NCBI GenBank assembly: GCA_947252755.1
Contig: CAMXWV010000002.1
Coordinates: 233,168-297,167, forward strand
DNA: 64,000 nucleotides
Origin: an uncultured Dermabacter sp.
Lineage (GTDB): Bacteria > Actinomycetota > Actinomycetes > Actinomycetales > Dermabacteraceae
Direction: 5' to 3'
This document shows positions 8,534 to 16,085 of the stretch, in pieces. Made by a program: the position numbers and the translations under genes. A model generated the notes under the pieces. It had not been told where the DNA came from. It saw only the letters and a program-made list of their open reading frames with translations, and searched no databases. The first letter of the stretch is position 1, and the number at the start of each line of letters is the position of its first letter.

Positions 8534-8593
8534 AACGAGGTTGCGGATATCCGGTCATTCCAGCCGTTGAAGGCGGATATCTGCAACCTCGTT
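8534..8593. repeat. 20-bp inverted repeat with 20-nt loop
   Basis: The left arm (8534-8553, starting AACGAGGTTGCGGATATCCG) and right arm (8574-8593) are complementary at 19 of 20 positions, and the one mismatch can form a G-U pair in RNA. Each arm contains GGATATC. There is no T run. It sits between tRNA-Ser and the 30-bp tandem array. Function unknown. Confidence 0.85.
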
Positions 8594-8610
8594 GGCGGCC
8601 GCGTGTAAAG

Positions 8611-8720
8611 GCCGCAGCTCAGGCACCTCGCGCCGCCGACCCCGCAACTCAGGCACCTCGCGCCGCCGGCCCCGCAACTCAGGCACCTCGCGCCGCCGAC
8701 CCCGCAACTCAGGCGCTTCA
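8611..8720. repeat. 30-bp tandem repeat array
   Basis: Three full units (8611-8640, 8641-8670, 8671-8700) and a partial fourth (8701-8720) of a 30-bp sequence with core CAACTCAGGCACCTCGCG. Units are contiguous without spacers, so this is not CRISPR. The array ends 3 bp before the -10 box of the next gene, so copy number could affect that promoter. Confidence 0.9.
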
Positions 8721-8722
8721 CT

Positions 8723-8728
8723 TACGGT
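8723..8728 (+). promoter_or_regulatory. Leaderless -10 box (TACGGT)
   Basis: TACGGT ends 6 nt before the ATG at 8735. The same hexamer and spacing recur at the antiporter gene at 9324. Confidence 0.5.
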
Positions 8729-8734
8729 AGAGGC

Positions 8735-9157
8735 ATGCAGTTCATCCTTCGACTGGCCGTCACCGCGCTCGCTCTTGCTATTGCCGTATGGGTGACACCC
8801 GGCGCAGCAATCACCGCACACTCCACCGGCGCAGTCGACGCGCTCGGGCCGAACGGCGCCACGATCACCGCGTATATGGTGATCGCGCTGATCTTCGGCG
8901 TTGTCAATGCGCTGATCCGCCCGATCCTCTCGTTCATCGCGTTGCCGATCACGTGCCTCACGCTCGGCTTGTTCTCGCTGGTGATCAACGCGCTGATGCT
9001 CATGCTCACTGCCTGGGTCAGCGAGTTCACTCCGTTCCAGCTGAGTCTGGACGGCTTCTGGTCTGCGGTGCTTGCGGCGCTGCTGGTTGCCGTGGTCTCC
9101 GGGGTCCTTGGGCTGTTCGTGCCGAATGAGGAAAAGCGCTCCTCACGCCGGGACTGA
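8735..9157 (+). CDS. YvlD/phage-holin-4_2 family membrane protein
   Basis: A 140-residue protein with four hydrophobic segments (about residues 5-24, 46-66, 70-93 and 107-127). The central pattern VNALIRPILSFIALPITCLTLGLFSLVINALML closely follows the YvlD family, which databases name 'phage holin family'; these are ordinary chromosomal membrane proteins, not evidence of a prophage. Function is unknown in general; in firmicutes relatives belong to envelope-stress operons. The ATG has no Shine-Dalgarno sequence and lies 6 nt after a -10 box. Confidence 0.8.
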   Translation: MQFILRLAVTALALAIAVWVTPGAAITAHSTGAVDALGPNGATITAYMVIALIFGVVNALIRPILSFIALPITCLTLGLFSLVINALMLMLTAWVSEFTPFQLSLDGFWSAVLAALLVAVVSGVLGLFVPNEEKRSSRRD

Positions 9158-9311
9158 CCACACCGCCAGGGTCCGCCTGAAACTGCGGCTGAGCACCCTG
9201 CCCCGCCAACGCACCCCAGCTGAACACACCGCGCCGACCCTCCGCAACGCACCCCAGCTGAGCTCACCGCGTCGCCCCTCGAGACGAATCGCCGAAAATA
9301 CTGCCAAGCCG

Positions 9312-9317
9312 TACGGT
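9312..9317 (+). promoter_or_regulatory. Leaderless -10 box (TACGGT)
   Basis: TACGGT followed by 6 nt (GTTCTC) and the ATG at 9324. The spacing matches the promoter at 8723 and supports the chosen start. Confidence 0.5.
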
Positions 9318-9323
9318 GTTCTC

Positions 9324-10907
9324 ATGCTGAATGCTGTGCTCATTGCGGTGATCGTCATGCTCGGGCTCTCGCTTGCCCGCGTGCATGTGGTGCTGTCCCT
9401 GTTCATCGGTGCTCTGGTGGGCGGACTGCTCGGCGGGCTCGGACTGGACGGCACTATGGCGGCTTTCCAGGACGGCCTCGCCGGGGGCGCCCAGATCGCC
9501 CTCTCCTATGCGCTGCTCGGCGCATTCGCCATGTCGATCGCGAACTCCGGTCTGCCCGATGTGCTGGCCGGAGCGATTGTGAAGCGGTTGAACGCGTCGG
9601 CAGAAACTGCGCAGCGCACCGTGACTGTCACGCGATACGCGCTGGTTGCCGGGGTGCTCGCGATGGCGGTGGCGTCTCAGAATCTGATCCCGGTGCATAT
9701 CGCGTTCATTCCGCTGCTGATCCCGCCGCTGCTGACGGTGATGGACCGTCTGCGGCTGGACCGACGCCTGGTGGCATGCGTGCTCACATTCGGCCTGGTC
9801 ACCACCTATATGTACATCCCACTCGGGTTCGGTTCGATCTTCCTCAACGAGATTCTGCTCGGCAATATCGAACGCGCCGGCATGGACGTCAGCGGAATCA
9901 ACGTGATGGACGCGATGGGCATTCCGGCGCTCGGAATGGTGGCGGGTCTGCTGATCGCTGTGTTCATCAGCTACCGCAGGCCGCGCGCGTATGCGATGGT
10001 GGGTGTGGACCAGGCGAACGCGCCGCTGACCCGCCCGGAGTCGGCATCCGCACCCGCCGCGCCACCGGCCACCGCGGCTTCCTCCCCCGACGCGTCGGAT
10101 ACGCCGGCGTCCACTTCAGCGACCACGGCGGCTTCCACCCCAGGCGGGTCGGATACCCCCGCGTCCTCTTCCGTCACTCCAGCGGCCACCGCAACGTCCT
10201 ATTCCGACGCGTCGGATACGCCGGCGTCCACCCCCGCTGTGCCCGACGCATCCGCCCAGAACGCTCCCACCACCTACCGCATCGTGATGAGCCTGATCGC
10301 AATCGCAGCCTGCTTCAGCATCCAGCTCATCATGACCAAAGCTGGCGGAGAAGCGAACCCGCTGCTCGTGGGCGCTATCGCCGGGCTTGCCATCATGCTG
10401 CTGTCCGGGGCGGTGCCGTGGCGGAACGCGGACGACGTATTCACCGCCGGCATGAAGATGATGGCGGTGATCGGGTTCATCATGATCTCCGCGCAAGGCT
10501 TTGCCGCGGTCATGGACGCCACCGGTGCCGTCGCTCCTCTGGTGGAGGATGTGACCACCCTGTTCGCGGGGAACAAGGCGGCGGCGTCCTTCGCGATGCT
10601 CGTGGTGGGTTTGGTGGTGACGCTGGGCATCGGGTCCTCGTTCTCCACGCTGCCGATCATCGCCACGATCTACGTTCCGCTGTGTGTGTCGCTCGGCTTC
10701 TCACCGCTTGCCACTGTGTCCCTGATCGGCACCGCGGGCGCCCTGGGTGACGCCGGCTCCCCCGCTTCGGACTCCACACTTGGCCCCACCGCCGGATTGA
10801 ACGCTGACGGGCAGCATGACCATATCCGCGACTCGGTGATCCCCACTTTCCTGCACTTCACGCTGCCGCTGCTGGCGTTCGGGTGGGTTGCGTCCCTGGT
10901 GCTCTGA
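9324..10907 (+). CDS. Na+/H+ antiporter family protein (NhaC-like)
   Basis: A 527-residue membrane transporter. The start at 9324 (MLNAVLIAVIV) is preferred over upstream in-frame codons because membrane helix 1 begins there and a -10 box sits 6 nt before it. The N-terminal part (SLFIGALVGGLLGGL, SYALLGAFAMSIANSGLPDV, IPVHIAFIPLLIPPLL) matches the Na_H_antiport_2 plus NhaC-like arrangement. The C-terminal part has GTAGALGDAGSPASDSTLG, a conserved loop of this family. Between the halves (about residues 235-315) is an Ala/Ser/Thr/Pro-rich linker with three imperfect copies of DASDTPAST, encoded by DNA repeats at about 10088, 10143 and 10205. The ion and any organic substrate cannot be read from sequence. 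Confidence 0.75.
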   Translation: MLNAVLIAVIVMLGLSLARVHVVLSLFIGALVGGLLGGLGLDGTMAAFQDGLAGGAQIALSYALLGAFAMSIANSGLPDVLAGAIVKRLNASAETAQRTVTVTRYALVAGVLAMAVASQNLIPVHIAFIPLLIPPLLTVMDRLRLDRRLVACVLTFGLVTTYMYIPLGFGSIFLNEILLGNIERAGMDVSGINVMDAMGIPALGMVAGLLIAVFISYRRPRAYAMVGVDQANAPLTRPESASAPAAPPATAASSPDASDTPASTSATTAASTPGGSDTPASSSVTPAATATSYSDASDTPASTPAVPDASAQNAPTTYRIVMSLIAIAACFSIQLIMTKAGGEANPLLVGAIAGLAIMLLSGAVPWRNADDVFTAGMKMMAVIGFIMISAQGFAAVMDATGAVAPLVEDVTTLFAGNKAAASFAMLVVGLVVTLGIGSSFSTLPIIATIYVPLCVSLGFSPLATVSLIGTAGALGDAGSPASDSTLGPTAGLNADGQHDHIRDSVIPTFLHFTLPLLAFGWVASLVL

Positions 10908-10956
10908 GGGGCGTGCCGAACCTGCGCTGCTGTGCTCTGCGGCGGCGGCGGCGGGC

Positions 10957-11032
10957 GGGCACAACTGTGGGTTAAACAGCTGTTTTCAGCGGTCAAACGC
11001 CGAAGCCGCGCGTTTGAACCACACTTATGCAC
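10957..11032 (+). repeat. 76-bp dispersed element, copy A
   Basis: Begins GGGCACAACTGTGGG and ends AACCACACTTATGCAC, exactly 76 bp. It differs from copy B (12031-12106) at two positions, and the flanking GC-rich DNA is also partly duplicated. The ends are imperfect inverted repeats, and GTGGGTTAAAC near the left pairs with GTTTGAACCAC near the right. Copies A and B flank the SRPBCC gene as direct repeats. Confidence 0.85.
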
Positions 11033-11303
11033 GGCTCCAGTCCGCACGGCACCCCGCGGCCCCGGTCTGAGCGGGGGGGCCGCACGGATTCGGACCGCGC
11101 GGAGCCGGGCCACGCCCTGACCGCGCCAACCCGGCTTCGGCTAATCCCCACCGCGCGGCCCCGGCCCGAACGGCACCCAGCGCGACACCGATATAGGTCG
11201 GCACCGTCCGCCAGGCACTGCACCTGCCAACCGCAGGCCGAACCGCGCCGGCGCAGAACCTGCGCACCCGACCGCGCCGATCCCTCGCCCCCGCCGACCC
11301 GGA
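11033..11303. other. GC-rich intergenic DNA without a gene
   Basis: Low-complexity C/G-rich sequence with repeated CCGCGCGGCCCCGG and GACCGCGCCAACC words. Part of it resembles the DNA after copy B (12107-12173). No reading frame here has a recognisable product on either strand. Confidence 0.5.
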
Positions 11304-11804
11304 TCACCCGTGCTCGGCGAGCTCTTTCAGCCGCAAAATCGACGCGAGCAAGCTGCTATCGGTAGTAGCGCGAGCGCGGCTAATGCGTCGCGGGTCAGCA
11401 TCGGCCGGCAGGCCTGACCAGTCATATGTGTGGGTGACACGGGTGCGGCTGTCCGAGGGGTCGGCTCCCAGCGGTTCGAGCTCCCACCGCCACAGGTGCC
11501 CGAACGCTTCCTTGCCTTGCTCTCCCGGCAGCCATGCAATCCGCCGGTCTTCCTGGAACTCCACCACGCGGTTCTCGCGGATGGCTCCGGTAGTGAGCGA
11601 GGCGGTGAACACGTCCCCCACCTGGTGGATCCGCTGACCGGTCGGGGCCGCGGACACGTTGTCATTCCCGTCCCAGTCTGCGTGGCAGGCGGGGTCAGCG
11701 ATGAGCTCAAAGACTGTGCGGGCCGGGGCGTTGATCACGGCCGACGCGCTCACCACCGTGGCCGCACCCCCTGCTGCCTGCTGATTCTCTTCCGCGTTCG
11801 TCAT
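11304..11804 (-). CDS. SRPBCC (START-like) family protein
   Basis: A 166-residue soluble protein. The start is set at the ATG at 11804 (MTNAEENQQ), where the domain pattern begins; the longer open frame runs into repeat DNA. Residues 20-160 follow the polyketide-cyclase/SRPBCC fold pattern: VSASAVINAPARTVFELIADP, then strands ending in RVVEFQEDRRIAWLP, then W-rich TRVTHTYDWSGL and a C-terminal helix with LLASILRLKELAEH. Such proteins bind hydrophobic ligands; the ligand is unknown. A TGTAAT box 6 nt before the ATG suggests another leaderless start. The gene stands alone between two copies of the 76-bp element. Confidence 0.8.
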   Translation of the reverse strand: MTNAEENQQAAGGAATVVSASAVINAPARTVFELIADPACHADWDGNDNVSAAPTGQRIHQVGDVFTASLTTGAIRENRVVEFQEDRRIAWLPGEQGKEAFGHLWRWELEPLGADPSDSRTRVTHTYDWSGLPADADPRRISRARATTDSSLLASILRLKELAEHG

Positions 11805-12030
11805 GCAGCTATTACACACTGTTACGGCGGGAAGCCGCGTGAAGGCGGGAAGCTGCTGCGGCGGCAGGTGGGACCGCGCTGCGCCCGCACGGCCGCCGTC
11901 CACACCGCACCCGTGCGGATCCGGTCCGAAAGGCTCCCTCATGGTCCCGGTCCGAACCACGCCCACTATGCCAGCGACCACGCCGCCCCAGCGCTGCTGT
12001 GCTCTTTCTCTGCGGCGGGCGGCGGCGGGC
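11805..12030. other. Intergenic DNA upstream of the SRPBCC gene
   Basis: No supported gene on either strand. GC-rich, ending in the CTGCTGTGCTCT plus GGCGG-rich stretch that also precedes copy A, so the duplication extends beyond the 76-bp element. Confidence 0.45.
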
Positions 12031-12106
12031 GGGCACAACTGTGGGTTAAACAGCCGTTTTCAGCGGTCAAACGCCGAAGCCGCGCGTTTGAGCCACACTT
12101 ATGCAC
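12031..12106 (+). repeat. 76-bp dispersed element, copy B
   Basis: Same orientation and length as copy A, with two substitutions (T to C near position 25, A to G near position 61). Begins GGGCACAACTGTGGG, ends CCACACTTATGCAC. Lies downstream of the Bcr/CflA gene. Confidence 0.85.
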
Positions 12107-12173
12107 GGCTCCCGGCCCGAACGGGGGCCGCGCGGAGCCGGACCGCGCCCAACCGTACCGACCGCGCCAACCG

Positions 12174-13694
12174 CTAGGCCCGGGTGGGCCGCACGGATAT
12201 GGCGCGGCCGGCGATGACGAACATGGTCAGGCACAGCAATGCCCCGGTGAGCATGGCGATCGCCATCGGCAGGGCGGTGTCCTCCCCTGCAATGCCCACC
12301 AGGGGCGCTGCGATCGACGCAGCGAACGTGAACCCGAGCCCGATCATCGCGGTGCCGGTGCCGGCGAAGTCGATCGCCTCCTGCGAGACGAGCGCCGCGC
12401 CGTTGCCGAAGATGAAACCCTGCGGCGCCACGGTGAAGAAGAACGCCGGGAGCACGATCCAGGCAGGTGTGTCCAGCCAGAGTGCGCCCACTAGCAGCGC
12501 CGCCGATGCGGCAATCACCGTCAGGATCCCGATCCGCATCAGCAGCCGCGGATCGTGCTTCTTGGTGAGCCTCGCGGACGCGAAGCTGAGTGCCATCATG
12601 CCGGTTGAGTTGATCGCGAAGGAGATGGAGTACACGGTTGAGGAGTAGCCGAGCATGTGCTGCACCACGAAGCTCGAGGCGGAAACATAGCTCATCAGCG
12701 CAAACGCGGAGCAGGCGTTGACCAGCATGTAGGAGCGGAACACGGGTCGACGCAGCAGCATGACCATGTTCCCCGCGAAAGTGCGGAATCCGCCGGCGTG
12801 TCGGCGCTCCGGCGGAAGCGACTCCCCGATCAGGGTGAGCACGCCGATGAGTGAGAGGAGGGATAGGCCGGCGATCACCAGGAAGATCTCGCGCCACTGT
12901 CCCACCAGCAGGATCAGCCCGCCGAGCAGGGGCGCCATGATCGGCGCGATGCCGGCGATGCCCTGCATGAGGCTCATGATGCGGAACAGTTCGGGCCCGT
13001 CGGTGAGGTCGATGATCACGGCACGGCCCAGCACCATGCCGAATCCTCCGCCGATGCCCTGGGCGAACCGCGCAATCAGCATCAGCTCCGCGGTGGGCGC
13101 CAGTGCGCAGGCGAGCGACGCGACCAGGCACAGCACGATTCCCACCAGCAGCGGGGTGCGTCGGCCGAGCCGGTCGGAGAGGGGGCCGGCCACCACCTGT
13201 CCGATCGCGGCGCCGATGAAGAAGGCGGTGAGGGTGAATTGGAGGCGTGCGGCCGTGGTGTCCAGGTCGATGATGGCCTGCGGGAACGCCGGGATGTACA
13301 TGTCGGTGGCGAGCGGGCCCACGGCGCTGAGCGTGGTCAGCACTGCGATGACCAGGCCCGTCACCTTTTGCCGGGTGCGCGCGTAGTCCTGCTCGGTGGG
13401 CAGGTGGGCGGTGTCGCGGTCGGCGTCATCTTCCAGAACGGGGATGCCGCCGGTCATGGTGGGAAGGTTGAATGCGCCGGTGGTGGCGAGCGGGTCGCGG
13501 AGGTCGTCATCCGGGCCGGTGTGGTGGTCATCCGGGCCGGTGTGGTCCTCGCCGGGCGCGGCCCGTTCCGGCACATTCGGTCCCCCGTGCGCGACCTGCT
13601 TCGGCGCGTTCGGCTCGTTCAATCCGCTCAGCTCGGCCCGTTCCGCGTCCTGTCCACGCGGCGTGCCCGGCGCGGGGTCGTTGTGGCTGCGCAT
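12174..13694 (-). CDS. Bcr/CflA-type MFS drug efflux transporter
   Basis: A 506-residue major facilitator protein. The ATG at 13694 overlaps the stop of the preceding permease gene (TGATG), so the two are translationally coupled. The first ~108 residues are hydrophilic and disordered, with an HTGPDD repeat encoded by a short tandem repeat near 13500-13550. Twelve membrane helices follow. Family marks are PLATDMYIPAFP after helix 1 (128-139), motif A GPLSDRLGRR (170-179) and FAQGIGGGFGMVLGRAVIIDL in helix 4-5, typical of the Bcr/CflA drug:H+ antiporter group. The unusually long N-terminal tail is not part of the family. Substrate unknown; coupling to a purine permease may be only translational economy. 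Confidence 0.85.
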   Translation of the reverse strand: MRSHNDPAPGTPRGQDAERAELSGLNEPNAPKQVAHGGPNVPERAAPGEDHTGPDDHHTGPDDDLRDPLATTGAFNLPTMTGGIPVLEDDADRDTAHLPTEQDYARTRQKVTGLVIAVLTTLSAVGPLATDMYIPAFPQAIIDLDTTAARLQFTLTAFFIGAAIGQVVAGPLSDRLGRRTPLLVGIVLCLVASLACALAPTAELMLIARFAQGIGGGFGMVLGRAVIIDLTDGPELFRIMSLMQGIAGIAPIMAPLLGGLILLVGQWREIFLVIAGLSLLSLIGVLTLIGESLPPERRHAGGFRTFAGNMVMLLRRPVFRSYMLVNACSAFALMSYVSASSFVVQHMLGYSSTVYSISFAINSTGMMALSFASARLTKKHDPRLLMRIGILTVIAASAALLVGALWLDTPAWIVLPAFFFTVAPQGFIFGNGAALVSQEAIDFAGTGTAMIGLGFTFAASIAAPLVGIAGEDTALPMAIAMLTGALLCLTMFVIAGRAISVRPTRA

Positions 13695-15649
13695 CAGTGG
13701 AGCTGCTCGAACTTCCGGGCCCACGCGGATGCGATGGGGTTCGCGTCGGCCAGCATGATGGCGAAGCGGTCGTTGGCGATCTCCACCACTTCCGCAAGCG
13801 CGGCTAGGCGTTCCTGCTCCACGGAGTTCTCCAGCCGACGCACACCGCTGGTGATGATCTGCGTGCGCGAATCCATGCGGCCCAGGCACGCCACGAACGG
13901 CATGTCGAATTTTTCGCGGTAGCGGACGGCGAGCTCTTCGATCTGCTCCTGTTCGGCGTCGTCCATCTGGTCAAGCGCAAGGGAGCCAGCCACCTGGGCG
14001 ATCTCTTCGGCGCGGGTTTCGTCTGCGAGCAGCAGTTCAGCCATGTCCGGGTAGTCGCGGATCAGGGCGAGCTGGTCCGCGTCGGACGCAACCAGCACGG
14101 CTTCCTGGATCGCTTCACGCAGCTCCTGAACGGTGGCGAAGGGGGCGCGGTCGAATGCCCGCTCCAGCGGCCACTGCTGATTGTTGAACAGCGGGGCGAG
14201 CGCGCTGACGAACGTGGCGCGGTCCATGCGGTTGACTTCGTCGAGGGTGAAGCGGGAGCCGTCAGCGCCCACGGCCACGTCCGGGCCGGAGGGGCGGCCC
14301 AGGTGGTTGAACACGAGGTTGAGCAGGATTGCGGCGATGGATCCCACGGTGACGCCGGAGGCGAACAGCACCTGCATGCTGGCCGGCACCAGCTGCGCAA
14401 TATCCGGTTTGAAGGTGATGAGCATGGCAAGGCCGAGCGAGATCGTGACGATCACGGCGTTGCGGTTATCCCGCAGGTCCGTGGCGGCGAGGGTTTGGAT
14501 GCCCACCAGCGCCACGTTGGCAAACAGCGCGAGGGAGGCTGCGCCCAGCACCGGACCCGGGATGGATGCCACCACCGCGCCGGCCTTTGGGATGATGCCC
14601 AGGATGATCATGATGACGCCGGCGCCGGCCACCACCCACCGCGAGCGCACTCCGGTGAGGCGCACCAGGCCCACGTTCTGCGCGAAGCAGGTGTACGGAA
14701 AGGAGTTGAGGACGCCGCCGATGGTGGTGGACAGGCCGTCTGCCCGCAGCGCCGCGGAGATGTGGTTGCGGGTGATCCGTTTGCCCACGATCTCCCCGGC
14801 CGCGAACACATCCCCGGTGGTCTCCACCATCGTGATCATCATGACCACGATCATGGAGATCACGCCGGTCAGCGTGAACGCCGGCAGGCCGAAGTAGAAC
14901 GGGGTGGTGACGCCCACCCAGTGCGCGCTGCCCACCTCTGCGAACGACGCCTCCCCCAGTGTGATCGCGGTGGCGGTGCCGATGACCAGGCCGATCAGAA
15001 TCGCCACCGTGCCCAGGAAGCCGCGGAAGAACCGCTGCACCAGGATGATGACGGTGAGGGTGAGTGCCGCGTAGAGGACGTCTTTCGCGGCGGGAACACC
15101 ATCCGCCCATGAGGTGATGTCATTAGCGGACACGGCGATCAGGGTGATGCCCATGCAGGTGAGCACGGTGCCGATCACCACGGGCGGGAAGAAGCGGATG
15201 AACCGCGCGAAGTACGGGGCGGCGAAGAAGGTAAACAGGCCGGCGATGATCACCGATCCGTACACGTAGGGCAGTGCTTCCACACCGCCGTCGCCGCCGG
15301 TGGTGGCCAGACCGATCGCGATGATCGGGGAGATTGCGGTGGTGGTGACACCTTGGATGATCGGCAGACGCACGCCGATCTTCCAGAACCCCACTGACTG
15401 GATGAGGGTGGCGATGCCGCAGGTGAACAGGTCCGCGTTGATCAGGTGGATCGTCTGCTCTGGGGTGAGGTTCAGGCCGGCGGAGATGAGCAGCGGCACC
15501 ACCACGGCGCCCGCGTAGAACGCCATCACGTGCTGGAGGGACAGGGTGGTGAGCCGCGGCAGCGGCGGCACCTGGTCCACGGGGTGGACGCGTCGGGCGG
15601 GAGTGGTTTCGGCTGCTGCGGGGGTAGGGGATGTGCGGGCGCTGGGCAT
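13694..15649 (-). CDS. NCS2 purine/urate permease fused to a degenerate OHCU decarboxylase domain
   Basis: A 651-residue fusion. Residues ~30-455 are an NCS2 nucleobase:cation symporter (GAVVVPLLISAGLNLT, QGVTTTAISPIIAIG, MVETTGDVFAAGEIVG, and the signature QNVGLVRLTGVRSR), closest by eye to the xanthine/urate group. Residues ~467-640 match OHCU decarboxylase (UraD), the last step from urate to allantoin: FVSALAPLFNNQQW, LIRDYPDMAE, RYREKFDMPFVACL and LAEVVEIANDRF. The catalytic His of the family's HPDL motif is Tyr533 (codon 14053-14051), and the family's catalytic Glu aligns with Val, so the domain may be inactive. A TAGAAT box 7 nt before the ATG indicates a leaderless start. No urate oxidase or HIU hydrolase gene is nearby. 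Confidence 0.85.
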   Translation of the reverse strand: MPSARTSPTPAAAETTPARRVHPVDQVPPLPRLTTLSLQHVMAFYAGAVVVPLLISAGLNLTPEQTIHLINADLFTCGIATLIQSVGFWKIGVRLPIIQGVTTTAISPIIAIGLATTGGDGGVEALPYVYGSVIIAGLFTFFAAPYFARFIRFFPPVVIGTVLTCMGITLIAVSANDITSWADGVPAAKDVLYAALTLTVIILVQRFFRGFLGTVAILIGLVIGTATAITLGEASFAEVGSAHWVGVTTPFYFGLPAFTLTGVISMIVVMMITMVETTGDVFAAGEIVGKRITRNHISAALRADGLSTTIGGVLNSFPYTCFAQNVGLVRLTGVRSRWVVAGAGVIMIILGIIPKAGAVVASIPGPVLGAASLALFANVALVGIQTLAATDLRDNRNAVIVTISLGLAMLITFKPDIAQLVPASMQVLFASGVTVGSIAAILLNLVFNHLGRPSGPDVAVGADGSRFTLDEVNRMDRATFVSALAPLFNNQQWPLERAFDRAPFATVQELREAIQEAVLVASDADQLALIRDYPDMAELLLADETRAEEIAQVAGSLALDQMDDAEQEQIEELAVRYREKFDMPFVACLGRMDSRTQIITSGVRRLENSVEQERLAALAEVVEIANDRFAIMLADANPIASAWARKFEQLH

Positions 15650-15656
15650 GGGATTG

Positions 15657-15662
15657 ATTCTA
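15657..15662 (-). promoter_or_regulatory. Leaderless -10 box (TAGAAT)
   Basis: On the minus strand TAGAAT is followed by 7 nt and the ATG of the permease fusion. Confidence 0.55.
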
Positions 15663-15787
15663 CGGGCCGGGTGCGGGTGAGGCGGGCCGCCGTTCCGATC
15701 GGCAGGACGAGCGGGTTCACGCTGGCGAGGGCGGGGCCGGTGCGGACTGGCAGCGGTGAGGCGGGCCCGCGCCGCTGGGTGCGGCGG

Positions 15788-15829
15788 TTGACATCCTCCC
15801 AGAAATTAGTTGTAGGTTCAACTATATCT
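15788..15829 (+). promoter_or_regulatory. -35 element and MarR-like operator
   Basis: A consensus -35 TTGACA (15788-15793) is followed by the 18-bp palindrome TAGTTG-TAGGTT-CAACTA (15807-15824). The palindrome resembles MarR-family operators and covers the place of a -10 box (TAGGTT at 15813-15818 is 19 nt after the -35). It faces the monooxygenase gene, whose start lies ~260 nt downstream. No MarR gene is in the window. Confidence 0.55.
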
Positions 15830-15897
15830 ACCGGTTCGTCGGTGGTGGCATGGCTGCAGGGCTGGCGTAACAGCAGTGCTCGCGTACCTGCAGTCCC

Positions 15898-16013
15898 GGC
15901 GTGACTGCTGGCGGCATGGCTGCCGTGCTGGCGTGACTGCCGATGGCATGACTGCCGTGCTGGCGTGACTGCGGGCGGCATGGCTGCTGTGCTCGCGTGA
16001 CTGCTGGCGGCAG
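15898..16013. repeat. 32-bp tandem repeats in the monooxygenase leader
   Basis: Units at 15898-15929, 15930-15961 and 15962-15993 and a partial copy at 15994-16013, all beginning GGCGTGACTGC (the last CGCGTGACTGC). They fall between the promoter at 15788 and the start codon at 16086, so they should be transcribed as part of the 5' leader. Confidence 0.85.
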
Positions 16014-16085
16014 ACCGCGTCGGCCCGCCTTCGCACTCAGCCGCATCCGCCACGATGGACCCATTGAGCCCCTGAAGGAGACTCC

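Noticed and set aside
8611..8720. CRISPR array
   Set aside because: The 30-bp units are contiguous with no unique spacers, and no cas genes are present.
8735..9157. Prophage signal from the 'phage holin family' protein
   Set aside because: The YvlD/holin-4_2 family is chromosomal and no other phage gene is nearby.
10957..11032. tRNA gene, because the element is 76 nt long
   Set aside because: No cloverleaf, acceptor stem pairing or T-arm; the 76-nt length is a coincidence with tRNA size.
12067..13131. 354-residue minus-strand protein
   Set aside because: An alternative frame of the Bcr/CflA transporter running into repeat copy B; composition is Arg/His-rich as for shadows.
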